Positions 15,001 to 20,724 of a DNA stretch of 64,000 nucleotides are shown in pieces. The position numbers and the translations under genes are program-made. Where the stretch lies: the NCBI GenBank assembly GCA_002698785.1, contig PAAG01000004.1, positions 1 through 64,000 of the forward strand. The letters run 5' to 3'. The stretch is from Verrucomicrobiales bacterium (GTDB lineage Bacteria; Verrucomicrobiota; Verrucomicrobiia; Verrucomicrobiales; DEV007). Every line of letters begins with the position of its first letter. Position 1 is the first letter of the stretch. Below the pieces are notes generated by a model. That model was not told the origin of the DNA. It did not search any database and saw nothing but the letters and a program-made list of their open reading frames with translations.

Positions 15001-17923
15001 CGACATCGTTCTCCAATCGGGAGGTTCTGACAGCGCCTACACCCTGATCGGTCACGGGGGTGTCGGAAACGACGGCTTCCTCGACGGAAACATCGATATT
15101 ACCGCGGCTGGCGGTATTCAGCTAAACGGCGGAGGGACCGCAGCAGACGGTATTGAAGGCGACATGAACTTTTCCATGATAGGCCATTCTCTGGCAGGTG
15201 CGCGTGGCGGTTATGGTGGCTTTACCGAGCAGAACGGTCGCGTTGTTGTTGAGGCGGAGTATTTCGATGATTCCGATTCGTGGGTCATCCTGGAAGAAGG
15301 AACCTCCGCAACGGGCACGCCGTTTATTGGCTCCCGGAATGGTTACTTCATTCAACTTCCAGACGGTAGTGGATCGACTGGGCCTCTGACCGGTTCTGCG
15401 GTTACCTACACATTTGAAGTCACAACAGGCGGAACCTATCGACTCTACCCACGCTGGAGCGGTTACGATGGTGCGAGTGACTCCATCTTCTTTGATGTTG
15501 TGGAGGCTAAAGATGGCACTGGTGGAACAATTGCGGACTGGTATGAATTTGGTGCTCAGGGGAGTGCTAATTTCAATACTGCTGGCTGGGATACTGGCGG
15601 CGGTCCCGAAGAGAATGCTGCGAACGACTCTAACGTTCCTGCCGTGTTCGATCTCGCTCCGGGAACCTACACTTTCCGTGTGACTCCCAGGGAAGATGGT
15701 GCCGCATTTGATGCTTTTGTTCTGCAATTGGATAATCTGGGCACTCCTACAGGAAATGGACCAAACGTCTCATTCAGCCAGTTGAGTGGAATCGGCGGTG
15801 GTGACATCAACGTCACTGCCGGAGGGGACATCAGCCTGACTAGTGGTGTAAATAGCGACTCCTACGCTGCAATCGGTCACGGTGGATCGAATCATGATGG
15901 ATTCGCCGATGCTCTCTCATATGGGAGTATGGCGGATGGAGCGAATGTCACCGTGACTTCACAGACTGGTTCGGTAAATCTCGATGGCGGGCAACTGGCC
16001 GGAGATTCCGTTGACGCGGCTCGTCGTTACGCCGTTATCGGACATCATGGAGTCGATGCCGAGTTCAATGCCTACGGCAATGTCGAGGTAAATGCCGGTG
16101 GGGGAGACATCAACCTGACTGCCGGCACTGTGGCAGATAGTTTTGCTCACATCGGACACTCGAGTGGTGGTGGAATTAGTCGCCCCGATGTTACTCTCAG
16201 CGGCAATGTTCTTGTCACTGCAGCAGGTGCTGTGAATCTAAATGCAAGTGATGCAGAGCAGGGCCACGCGCACATTGGACACGGTGGCACGGGCATCACT
16301 GGTGAGAAGGCAGGGAATGTCGAAGTCACCGGGACGGAGTTCTCTCTAATCAGTGGGGCTGGCTCTTCCAGTTACACGCAGATTGGTCACGGCGGTGACG
16401 ACGCCGCAGGTGCAGCAAGCGGAGACGTTTCAGTCGAATCTACTCTTCCCGGCGGAGATCTAGCAATGGAGGCGGGAACTGGTTTGAATACATATTCCCA
16501 GGTCGGTCACGGCGGAGCAGAAGATAGCGATGGAGACAAGACGGGTAACGTTTATGTAGAAGTCGGAGACCTGACAATGTCCTCGTCTACAGGTGCTCGC
16601 TCGTTTACACAGATCGGTCACGGCGGAGATGGTTCTGGCGGAGCGAAATCCGGAACGGTTGAAGTAATCACAGAAACTGCCTCGCTTCAGGGCGGGGATG
16701 GAGTTCGCGCCGCTTCTCGAATTGGTCACGGTGGAAGTGGCGGCAACGGAGCTGTCGACGGAAGTATTACTTTCAGCGCCTCTCTTGGTGATATTTCGAT
16801 GATTGCTGGAGGCGGTCTTCACAGCGAAGCACAAGTCGGACACGGTGGTGTAGGCTACTCAGGAGCAGTTCAAGACAGTCAGATCGATGTGACTGCTCAA
16901 GGAGATCTTCTCATGGGAGGGGGCACAGGAATTCACGCAGCTTCTCACATTGGCCATGGCGGTTCTCTTTCTTCCGGATCGGAATTCAGTGGAGATATTA
17001 CGACAGTGATTGGAGGAGATATCTCAATTCTCGGAGGTGCTGCGACAGGTGCTTCCGGGCAGATTGGTCACGGAGGAGTTTCTGCTGATGCGGACATGAG
17101 TGGGAACATTTCCGTCGAAAGCGGTGGCGACATCGCCCTTCTCGCCATCAACGGAGACAACGGAGCCTATTCGAAAATCGGTCATGGCGACGATCTCCCA
17201 TCGACTCTCGCAGTTCTTGCCGGGGGAGGTGACCGTTCCGGGGATATCGAAGTGGCTGCTGCATCTGATATCGGTCTTGTCGACGCGATGATCGGACACG
17301 TGAACATGGCAAACATGAATGCTACGCCAGTGAGCGGAATTACCCAGGTCGGTGTCAGCCGCGATGATCCAACAGATCAGTCTGGTGGAGATTTGATTGC
17401 AGACAGTCGAAGCGAATTCGTTGGTATTGATGAATTGCGATTCTATCTCCCGAGAAGAGAAAACAACCGGATCGCTGCAGGAGCGAAGCTGAATGGAGTG
17501 GCCTATGGGGGAGCTCCCAGCGACCCGACCGAGACGCAGGGAGTCGATGAGTTTACGATCAACATCATTGGAGATCAGATCCTGTTCCCGAACGAGCATG
17601 AGAATACGTTTGGAACAGGCCCATCTCCTGCAACATCGGCAGGATTCGCGTTCTATTACGACACGATCGAGATTGCGGAGATCGTGGACGATGGAACGGA
17701 TGATGGAGTTGGTAATGGAGGAGCCGGAGCTGGTTCCGGTGGATTATTCGATCTCCTCGGTTTCCTGTTTATCGACGATAAGGCGCTCAGCGACTGGTTG
17801 CGTGATCAGGAAGAGGAATACAGTAGATATCACCCATTCTCGATCTACTACGAAGGCTTCTCGCAGTATGGTGTGAACGGTGAGTCCATCTTCCAAGTGA
17901 ACGATCAAGATCTCACTGAGTAG
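2..17923 (+). CDS. Giant filamentous-haemagglutinin-like repeat protein (5' truncated by window), about 108 IGHGG units
   Basis: Frame 2 is open from the window edge (gcg cct gat tat tcg ... ttg att gag), so the TTG at 32 is not a credible start. The N-terminal visible part has FHA/TPS-adhesin style text (GGSVTIEAPEISL, GTLLLDPTDLTI), followed by an array of (A/V/T)(Q/M)(I/L/V)GHGG units. Stop at 17921-17923. Confidence 0.9.
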   Translation, partial: APDYSSAARVLIEAAYAKVGGRVDVSGASGGEVAFSGSENVDVTGSVDATASNGVGGSVTIEAPEISLANGSIVDASGSDGGGSVRIGGGFQGKDASISNAETLTVADGAEIYANSTNSGDAGEVFLWADDSTVFQGHVGAEAQGTSGNGGFVEVSGKDELTFDGTVSTLAANGQTGTLLLDPTDLTISNGAASANNVNVGDLTTALGSNNVVVSTDPIGTDDGDISVNDNVTYTSSNALTLLAHGDINFNASVQNGGAGDVNAVAGWDGTTGFVAASPGGSETGTVDMMDFFSDSDSYGNAKTNGGFGSIILDNSSRRIVVGSRHGDTQMVGYGIDFFMGSNSSSRDLLIGYRDVNSDTGANAVTGNIHLEVHNEINLLNSDVGRTEYSKIGIGHGGTGSDTGPGPGDLSGNITVITGVDGKGTGNITLVNEGVSAGNGAERERVGIQIGHGGYRIHGNHSGTIIVDTTQGTVGDITFQGGDGKRDYAMIGHGGVDIGSSATGVSTTPLNMSGNIEVRAGGNVDFTAGAARGAAPSQSWRTSGDSFTQIGHGGRNSDGTHTGSILVEADGDIRFRSGDQERNFAMLGHGGQGTNGDHSGQIDVTSGGAIIFDARGLGGEPDTNDRDEAFVQLGHGGYGSRGDTSGTINVDAGGNIEFYGGNVSPGGISASRSYAQLGHGGYETDNPNNDVSSPGPNGEINVTGNGDLLFTAGNGDNSYVQLGHGGNSAKGLQDGDINVEVDGAITFTAGRRLGYAQLGHGGYDADGVKTGNIDVSAGSDITFLGGVGTTARDFRAHAQLGHGGYGTDGAHSGDIFVDSGGAILFKGGNLADNFVMLGHGGRSRSASNVSGFSGDIDVSAATGITFTAGTMLERTLANGFQDLSPYSNLPDDANITNGDDGIYADGRIFAMLGHGGYDGDASANNTYNPGVGHTGDIRVVTADGDITFNGGDAANLGSEGANEGRLHFALLGHGGVASLGDHTGAIEVEATLGNVVFNGGAQTKDGEVNRDTGVVTADKTDVYNFSKLGHGGVAAHWGNSTNAGGRLSAASAGGTLGLTDGISVTAGNGIDFNAGLGRRSYVQLGLGGHEVRGIQDGAIDHQGDITVVAGAGGVNFTGGVNTVEGTANPAIDNNDNHGKESFAQLGHGGYDSDGTFAGDISVTTTDGGVVRFSGGTRADNYVQMGHGGRSSRSGTPGTAAGNSGDITVNADGNVEFVAGTVFEPAPTNENGRIYAMMGHGGYDSDVFGDNNYIAGVGHNGDIIVNTTGSVNVIGGSTANGSLGGGNGREHFAMIGHGGILTGGDHAGAIQIDVDGDISVLAGDTEDNDSGHHNHAMIGHGGGGGANWGNTRSGNLSSNSVSGGTDGMRLDAGGSVTVSGGDRESFSMIGLGGRTFRGDHTGDVTIVAGAGGVSLSGGSDNLAFAHIGNGGYDSDTDNLIADSHNGSVSVTSVGDVIGMGGTGSNAYVQIGLGGLNSNGNFGTDGVSNVNVTSSGGNVQFIGGSGGSAYAHIGHGGKSSHGSREGNVTVEAGGGVTLTGGTSNANYAQIGHGGEDGDGSGTGDISVTANGGNIEISGGTADRVSAQIGHGGVFREDAGSDQSGDIHVNASGDLMLASGGVTQNWNYAKVGHGGLQVTGNQIGDICIEVGGGITLDSTSDTGNRDYTQIGHGGSASDGDMSGSIAVVAGSDIVLTGGNTDDNQFAQIGHGGHASDGALSGDIAVASTGGDISLNGGDRTSNYAMIGHGTGNNSSSGTRQGGVEIAADGTLTATNGGGDNVYVYHRTSSGLAANYLGGTGFQLIGGGGVTLPDSALGDLSTMINGNIGDGHVFVALSNDIDITLDSGDVSLNDSSNLVLATGGEINVLSSYQNAGDGDVTLIAGYSGNGTVASNAVFNAMACDVEIDGSLLVDFNNCDDFGLNGNGVTIGSSTQVAAVAVGSRAGTTTVAGDTVTIQASDSTVSASTQLGFLDDGSGDMTGDINVGAHTGVAVNAGTADDAFAMIGHGGGATVGTNIIDAAINITFCDPGDLTLTSSGVGAFTMVGHGGAGSANDANGNITISNANNISVLGGSNSGAYSQIGLGGMAGSGELDGNFDIDLSGDLLIRGGAGDDAYAQIGQGGRSHKNGTNDLVKSGDIDIDGFTNFTIQGGDGNRANAQLGHGGNDGDDGKIGDITLTGAGTGDLTLLGGQGGGIQSYALIGMGGFVSNNQKRGAITIDNVDDIFLTGGEANDNYAQIGNGGRSSSGGGGGVNDITLTTGGNLILQGGNANNTYVQVGLGGLLHQNGATINQDISVTTGGYISLSGSASAGGNNAYAQIGHGGLDSAGSNNTLERSGDITINAMGTDGSGNSILLSGGSASNSYAQIGLGGQDADSSYTGDIDVDAAGHIVLNAGEGDVAYAQVGHGGDNAFDGTQVLDDGDAENSGNITIDTTNGGNLVLQGGNVLGGGGTDSYAQVGHGGHASEGDSEGNIDINLAGGLSVLGGEDATNSNVEDRTYAQVGHGGESADGAHSGNITINSVDDVELVGGVGEVSYASIGHGGRNENVGGNTGDISVTTTSGGIRLSAGTGGAGWNVRSYSHIGHGGANSAGDHSGDITLSSADFVALEDGNHDLNYKLVGHGGDAASGNFTGAINVTAVNDIDLIGGINDVDFAQIGHGGSNSSGSFNADIAGSGALAGVNVTSTAGAITVNGGRINQSNNDGRRAYAQIGLGGYNSNSTLDADISVSAATGLDLEGGGRDHNYALIGNGGDLADGDKSGDIYVTTAAGNFVIQGGRSHELNAAQIGHGGFRATGNAAGSIEVDVQAGSLTLMNGGGDDALNSTATHQTPGYDSFSYAQIGHGGGETGVFLRDGEICVHARDGVTLDSNDTGDRAYTQIGHGGYDTGGDTTGDVTVVASNGAVSLEGGSNGMEGQYAQIGHGGVNASGALSGNVNVVAGDGDMTLNGGDADNSYAMIGHGDGAGTSTGTRQGGVHLFSSGTLSGSVGSGSGSGVNVFHQTNGGLAAADYLGGDGFQMVANGGVSLPDSALNGVGTMIGGNLGNGPVSAVFSNDVDVVIDGPDTFVSNSDNLQIVTGGDITFLSSYQNAGDGNITLVAGWDGVGGASTGSVSYTGMSFCEPVIEEGAASVDFNNCDTFGNGMGSITIGNNTQTAAVAVGTRQGLTTLAAYGLSINGSNTTGSAYSQLGFAADGSGDATGNIAINLEQGGLNVIAGSQASSYAQIGHGGSLGTESIVNADIDISFCEPGAVSILGGGTSSYAMVGNGGYDYDTNVSGNVSLTGSGDVAITAGSGTNSFAKVGNGGNNSTADKTGDINITTGDGSVLVTGGTSDNAVAVVGHGGRSAGGAERGNITVIANGADSDVSVQGGPGSQAMAQIGFGGTQSNGTKGNDAESITVEAGRDINVIGGGTNNALAQVGHGGLVTSGTFSGDISLTAGGDVNVVGGQTGGDDVYAQVGHGGATTSATTRGNITVNAGGNVLVRAGTNPTPGNSGADTPNYAQIGHGGHENRGNHGVATDKIEISAANLELIGGSGDQSYAQVGNGGYDAGGNFAGEICVHVDTGVILNSNAVTGARGYTQIGHGGYISGTAGSTYEGDIVVTSGSDGISLRGGDLADGQYAQIGHGGISTDGPMSGEIFVGAQDGGDLTITGGAANQSYAMVGHGDGAGVAGVEDSGTSGGTREGGIQYFVDGDMTVTNGSGTDSNAYLHHRTNEPGGLSGAGNYLGGEGYQVVVNGNTSAPANAFEGSGAMLAGSAGNGNIVFANNANVDLIFDGPDYMFDNDFDFIILTGGSIFMNQGYQNAGSGNVALVAGWDGTYDSPATLDVTDPCDPKILSASIDFNSCERYGNNNGTVYLGDATQTESLRVGSRQGTTTVAGYGLVMNASSGTANASTQLGFYGDGSGAFSGAIEVRVKEGGLTMNSGTTGAFTQIGHGGLDSDSDASTTDATISISFCEPGDININGGTGTNAYALIGHGGVQLDADQRLGDISIMGFDNLNVNGGSGTHTYAQIGHGGLNSRGNTGGDIWVQGTGAISLTGGTAQDAYTQIGHGGHDSNANHGQAGDRIVAIADQGINLIGGDTAGASYGAYAMIGQGGYDADGALTGDIYVNYDPDADMAAGGGDIVLFGSPKLTNEQNYGTNAQIGHGGRNQEGAKTGDIVIGAADSISLTGGQYRSYAQIGHGGNDSNGNNNNGTVTGSIEVNTTGLLDLQGGIGRESWVMIGHGGYNIGGDLGADGDIIDITADGGVSLTGGDDIQSFAQIGNGGYNSDGTMNMDVSIATGGDITMLGGTATDTYTHIGSGGTASDGAIVDSDIMIEAVGGIDLNTGSASVSNAYAQIGHGGYNTMTLSTSNSNILINQGMGTGTGAITLDADGVNAYAQIGHGGSRSDANVGSADRGGNIVIGNAASIALGSTDGGGTQTDAYTQIGHGGELAVGTFSGDISLNTAGAFTMSGNTGGDTYSQVGHGGDQSNGDTSGSISLVAGGKVTMTGGSTNGDSFVQIGHGGRLNNGNHGVDGDSISVTGDGVEISAGSANNTYALIGNGGTDADGTIFGDVNVTSTGGDVTLNAGTGGYVYAQIGSGGAIAGGATTGDVVVDAGSGNVNVNASSSANAYAQIGIGGINNDGTKNGTTTVSGNDISVVSGTGTQAYAQIGAGGGYDGSPSSGQITTATHVNATGDVLLDASSNAAQTYVQIGGGGLVGGGGVVGVPDSGTNISTVVSADGSLTMLGGGGSNTYAMIGNGGTGFDGTKSNAGVSVTASDITMTSGNSASAYTQIGSGGGISGGGNTSTGAIDGDVVVTTTTGGLTMTSASAGNSNTYSQIGLGGYGNEGGQSGDITVSIATGITLDATAGAGANSYVLIGNGGEASTGNKTGDITVSASDGSIRLLSGDGTNNYAQIGHGSVNTSSTQTGAISLMIDGGDLELNAGDGNFAQVGHGGMGDMGNLVTSTGDISVTFANPGDVLLNAGPSANSYAQIGHGGINVVGDRDGSISITDANDIVLQSGGSDSAYTLIGHGGVGNDGFLDGNIDITAAGGIQLNGGGTAADGIEGDMNFSMIGHSLAGARGGYGGFTEQNGRVVVEAEYFDDSDSWVILEEGTSATGTPFIGSRNGYFIQLPDGSGSTGPLTGSAVTYTFEVTTGGTYRLYPRWSGYDGASDSIFFDVVEAKDGTGGTIADWYEFGAQGSANFNTAGWDTGGGPEENAANDSNVPAVFDLAPGTYTFRVTPREDGAAFDAFVLQLDNLGTPTGNGPNVSFSQLSGIGGGDINVTAGGDISLTSGVNSDSYAAIGHGGSNHDGFADALSYGSMADGANVTVTSQTGSVNLDGGQLAGDSVDAARRYAVIGHHGVDAEFNAYGNVEVNAGGGDINLTAGTVADSFAHIGHSSGGGISRPDVTLSGNVLVTAAGAVNLNASDAEQGHAHIGHGGTGITGEKAGNVEVTGTEFSLISGAGSSSYTQIGHGGDDAAGAASGDVSVESTLPGGDLAMEAGTGLNTYSQVGHGGAEDSDGDKTGNVYVEVGDLTMSSSTGARSFTQIGHGGDGSGGAKSGTVEVITETASLQGGDGVRAASRIGHGGSGGNGAVDGSITFSASLGDISMIAGGGLHSEAQVGHGGVGYSGAVQDSQIDVTAQGDLLMGGGTGIHAASHIGHGGSLSSGSEFSGDITTVIGGDISILGGAATGASGQIGHGGVSADADMSGNISVESGGDIALLAINGDNGAYSKIGHGDDLPSTLAVLAGGGDRSGDIEVAAASDIGLVDAMIGHVNMANMNATPVSGITQVGVSRDDPTDQSGGDLIADSRSEFVGIDELRFYLPRRENNRIAAGAKLNGVAYGGAPSDPTETQGVDEFTINIIGDQILFPNEHENTFGTGPSPATSAGFAFYYDTIEIAEIVDDGTDDGVGNGGAGAGSGGLFDLLGFLFIDDKALSDWLRDQEEEYSRYHPFSIYYEGFSQYGVNGESIFQVNDQDLTE
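1180..17320 (+). repeat. Protein-coding tandem array of IGHGG-type units (unit about 35-60 aa)
   Basis: Hand count of about 108 units from KIGIGHGG (about 1180) to AMIGHVNM (about 17310). At DNA level the core is often cagatcggtcacggtgg or a close variant. Confidence 0.88.
15236..15750 (+). other. CBM6/35-like carbohydrate-binding-type domain inserted in the repeat array
   Basis: VVVEAEYFDDSDSW...YTFEVTTGGTYRLYPRWSGYDGASDSIFFDV...APGTYTFRVTPREDGAAFDAFVLQLDN. Resembles the beta-sandwich of CBM6/CBM35/GH115-C families and contains no IGHGG unit. Confidence 0.6.
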
Positions 17924-17941
17924 TGATTCGTATTCCGTGAG

Positions 17942-17978
17942 CGGGCTTTTTTCCTCAAATCGAAGGAAAATCGCCCGT
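17942..17978 (+). terminator. Hairpin downstream of the giant gene, putative terminator
   Basis: cgggcttttttcct / aggaaaatcgcccg stem with an internal 2-nt mismatch, about 20 nt after the stop codon. Confidence 0.5.
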
Positions 17979-18083
17979 TTCGACCACTTCGATTCGTCGA
18001 AACACTTCTTGATTCCGATGCTCTCGTGCTGCTAATGTCCTGAGTTTCTTACGGAAACCTAAGAGTTCTCCCGATTTACTGAA

Positions 18084-20600
18084 GTGAGCACAGTGCGGAC
18101 AAAAGAAGTGGCAAAAGCAGTTTTCCCAGCCACCTGGGGATTGCTCGTGGCTTTCTTATGCCAAATGCCTGACATCGCTTCTGCAGATGGAAATGAGATT
18201 CCTGGCGGGGTAGCCGGGATGGCTGCCTCAGAAGTCCAGGCCCGCCAGAAGAGAGTCGAGGCAGCTCAAACTCTTTTTGCAGCTGGAACAAGAGCGAGTG
18301 CTGATAAGTCCTACGGAGAGGCGATGGACAACTTCAAAGCAGCGTTCGAAACCGTTCCTGACGTCCCCCTTCTGGAGTCCCAGCGGTTGGCATTTTTTAA
18401 GCGATACCAGTCCTCAGCTTACCGGTTCGCGAACCAACTGATGGAAGAGGCTCGCTGGGCGGAAGCAGAGCAAACCCTCAGTGACGTGCTTATGCTGGCG
18501 CAACAGGGGGGGATTCCCGTAGCCGTAATTGATGCCGACATTCGCAAGACTCTTGGGGAGTTGAAAAGCCACGACGATCGCTTCAACCAGGCGCTTACTC
18601 CACGACATCTTCGTGATGTGGAAACAGTTCAGAGCAAACTGATCATCGCGAAGGGATATTTGGAATTGGGGGACTACGACCGTGCTGAGCGGGCCTATAG
18701 CCAAGCACTGAACGTCGACCCTTACAACGAGGCTGCGAGACGTGGTCTGGAAGAAGTTGAGCGGTATAGGATGGATTATTTCGACGTCGCCTACGATCAT
18801 AACCGCGCGAAGCGATTGGCAGAAGTCAGGGCGGCCTGGGAGTCTCCTGTGCCTCCGGTATATGTTGATGACACGGAGATTGGAGAGGTAGGCGAAGTCG
18901 CCGGCGGATCCAAAGTGGTGCTGGAGCGAAAGCTGAAAGATATCATTATTCCGAGCTTGGAGTTCAGCAACGCACGCCTCGTGGACGTAGTAGAGTTTCT
19001 GGTTCAGAAGTCCCAGGAACTGGATGCGCTGGAGCCGAATCCGACGAAGAAAGGGGTTAATATCGTCATCGATTCTTCTGGTTCTTCTACTGGAGAGGAT
19101 CTCTCTCAGAAGACGCTGACCGTTCGGCTGACCGGTGTGCCATTGGAGGTAGCTTTGAAATACGTCGCTCAACAGGTGGGAATGAAATACCGCGTAGATC
19201 AGTTTGCGGTTATGGTCGTTCCGGCGTCGGTAGCGGACGATGTGGGATTGGTGACAGAGACTTTCGAAGTGCCTCCAGGCTTTCTGAATCCCGAAGGTGC
19301 GAGTTCTGGCGGAGGCGGAGCCGTTGCTGATCCTTTTGCTACGACCACTGAGCCGACAGTGCAGTTGGTGAAGCGTATCGATGCCCAGACATTCCTCACG
19401 AACAACGGCGTAGCGTTTCCCGATGACGGTTACGCAAAATTTGTTTCTTCCACCAGTCGCCTTGTCGTCCGGACGACTCCGCAGCAGATGGAGACGGTAA
19501 GGAATCTCGTCCAGTCAGCAAAGGAGAGCGGAGACAAGATGGCGAAGATCTCCGTTCGGATGATTTCGGTGAAGGATATTCTCCTTCATCAACTGGGAAT
19601 GGATTTCCTGTTGGGACCTTCCAATCTGGGATCGACGCCGCGTGTCTTTGCATCTGGTGGAACCGATGGGAATGCCGCTATCGGAGTAAATCCCAACGAC
19701 TTTCCGTTCACACTTCCTTCAGGGGTTGCAGCTGGTATGAGTCCCGTCACAAGTGGATTGCGAATGGGAGATCTTTCGACAAGCCAGACTATCGCAGATG
19801 TGATCAATCGTGATAATCCGACCGCAGGTGGAACCTCCAGGGCACCCGGAACGTTTGCTGTCTCCGGGGTATTCACAGACCCACAGTTCCAAATGGTTTT
19901 GCGCACGCTCAGCCAGCAGAAGGGCGTCGACAATATGTGCAATATTCACGTCACGGTGAAACCGGGACAAAGAGCCCGCATCGAACAGATTCGTGAATTC
20001 ATTTATCCGACAGAATACGATCCCCCGGAGATCCCGAACGACGTAGGGCGAATTCCACTGGGAAATAACGTGAACCTCATCGGTGAGTCGACGGGGCTTT
20101 TCCCGGCTACTCCAGCTACTCCGACTGCTTTCGAGACGCGGAACCTTGGTAAAGTAATTGAGGTAGAGCCGACCGTTTCGGAAGACAACAAGACGGTGAA
20201 CATGAATATCACCGCGGACTTCAGTGAGTTCGTCGGCTTCATCAATTACGGGACGCCGATTCGGAATATCACTTTCAGGCTTGCTGACGGTTCTCCTTCC
20301 ATTGTGACACAGAACAGAATCTTAATGCCTGTTTTCGATGCAACCAAAGAGACGACAAACGTTTCTGTCTGGGATGGGCAGACTGTCGCGATTGGCGGAT
20401 TGCATGAAGAAACGATCACCGATGGAGAAGACAAAGTTCCTTATCTTGGTGATCTTCCTGTGCTCGGAAGAGCATTTCGCTCTTCTGTTGAGAACAGGAC
20501 GAAGAGAGCAATGATCATTTTCGTATCGGTCCGCTTAATCGATCCAGGCGGAAATCCAATTAATCCCACACTTCAGGACGTGGAGATAGCGAGCCAGTGA
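18084..20600 (+). CDS. TPR-containing secretin-type outer membrane protein (type II/IV pilus secretin family, Amuc_1098-like)
   Basis: GTG start; signal-like N-terminus, TPR (KGYLELGDYDRAERAYSQALNVDPYNEAAR), secretin C-terminal motif VWDGQTVAIGGLHEE...VPYLGDLPVLGRAFRS...RAMIIFVSVRLIDP. Confidence 0.82.
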   Translation: MSTVRTKEVAKAVFPATWGLLVAFLCQMPDIASADGNEIPGGVAGMAASEVQARQKRVEAAQTLFAAGTRASADKSYGEAMDNFKAAFETVPDVPLLESQRLAFFKRYQSSAYRFANQLMEEARWAEAEQTLSDVLMLAQQGGIPVAVIDADIRKTLGELKSHDDRFNQALTPRHLRDVETVQSKLIIAKGYLELGDYDRAERAYSQALNVDPYNEAARRGLEEVERYRMDYFDVAYDHNRAKRLAEVRAAWESPVPPVYVDDTEIGEVGEVAGGSKVVLERKLKDIIIPSLEFSNARLVDVVEFLVQKSQELDALEPNPTKKGVNIVIDSSGSSTGEDLSQKTLTVRLTGVPLEVALKYVAQQVGMKYRVDQFAVMVVPASVADDVGLVTETFEVPPGFLNPEGASSGGGGAVADPFATTTEPTVQLVKRIDAQTFLTNNGVAFPDDGYAKFVSSTSRLVVRTTPQQMETVRNLVQSAKESGDKMAKISVRMISVKDILLHQLGMDFLLGPSNLGSTPRVFASGGTDGNAAIGVNPNDFPFTLPSGVAAGMSPVTSGLRMGDLSTSQTIADVINRDNPTAGGTSRAPGTFAVSGVFTDPQFQMVLRTLSQQKGVDNMCNIHVTVKPGQRARIEQIREFIYPTEYDPPEIPNDVGRIPLGNNVNLIGESTGLFPATPATPTAFETRNLGKVIEVEPTVSEDNKTVNMNITADFSEFVGFINYGTPIRNITFRLADGSPSIVTQNRILMPVFDATKETTNVSVWDGQTVAIGGLHEETITDGEDKVPYLGDLPVLGRAFRSSVENRTKRAMIIFVSVRLIDPGGNPINPTLQDVEIASQ

Positions 20601-20633
20601 AGCGATAAATCCAGCTTTCACACAGGAAAGTGC

Positions 20634-20714
20634 ATGAAAAGCACGCCAATTCGTGAGACATTTTCTTTGCAATCCAGTTTGCCACTGATTTACTCCCCAA
20701 AACCCCCAGTCTAG
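20634..20714 (+). CDS. Possible 26-aa small ORF / leader peptide upstream of korA
   Basis: ATG AAA AGC ACG ... GTC TAG (MKSTPIRETFSLQSSLPLIYSPKPPV), preceded by AGGAAAG. Ends 10 nt before the korA ATG. Confidence 0.35.
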   Translation: MKSTPIRETFSLQSSLPLIYSPKPPV

Positions 20715-20724
20715 CCATAATTAA

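Noticed and set aside
1180-17320. Regularly spaced repeats considered as a CRISPR array
   Set aside because: Repeats are in-frame coding units with variable spacing and degenerate sequence; no cas genes.
20615-20630. tttcacacaggaaa, identical to the E. coli lacZ RBS region
   Set aside because: Short coincidental match; no vector or lac sequence surrounds it. Retained only as a possible RBS for the small ORF.
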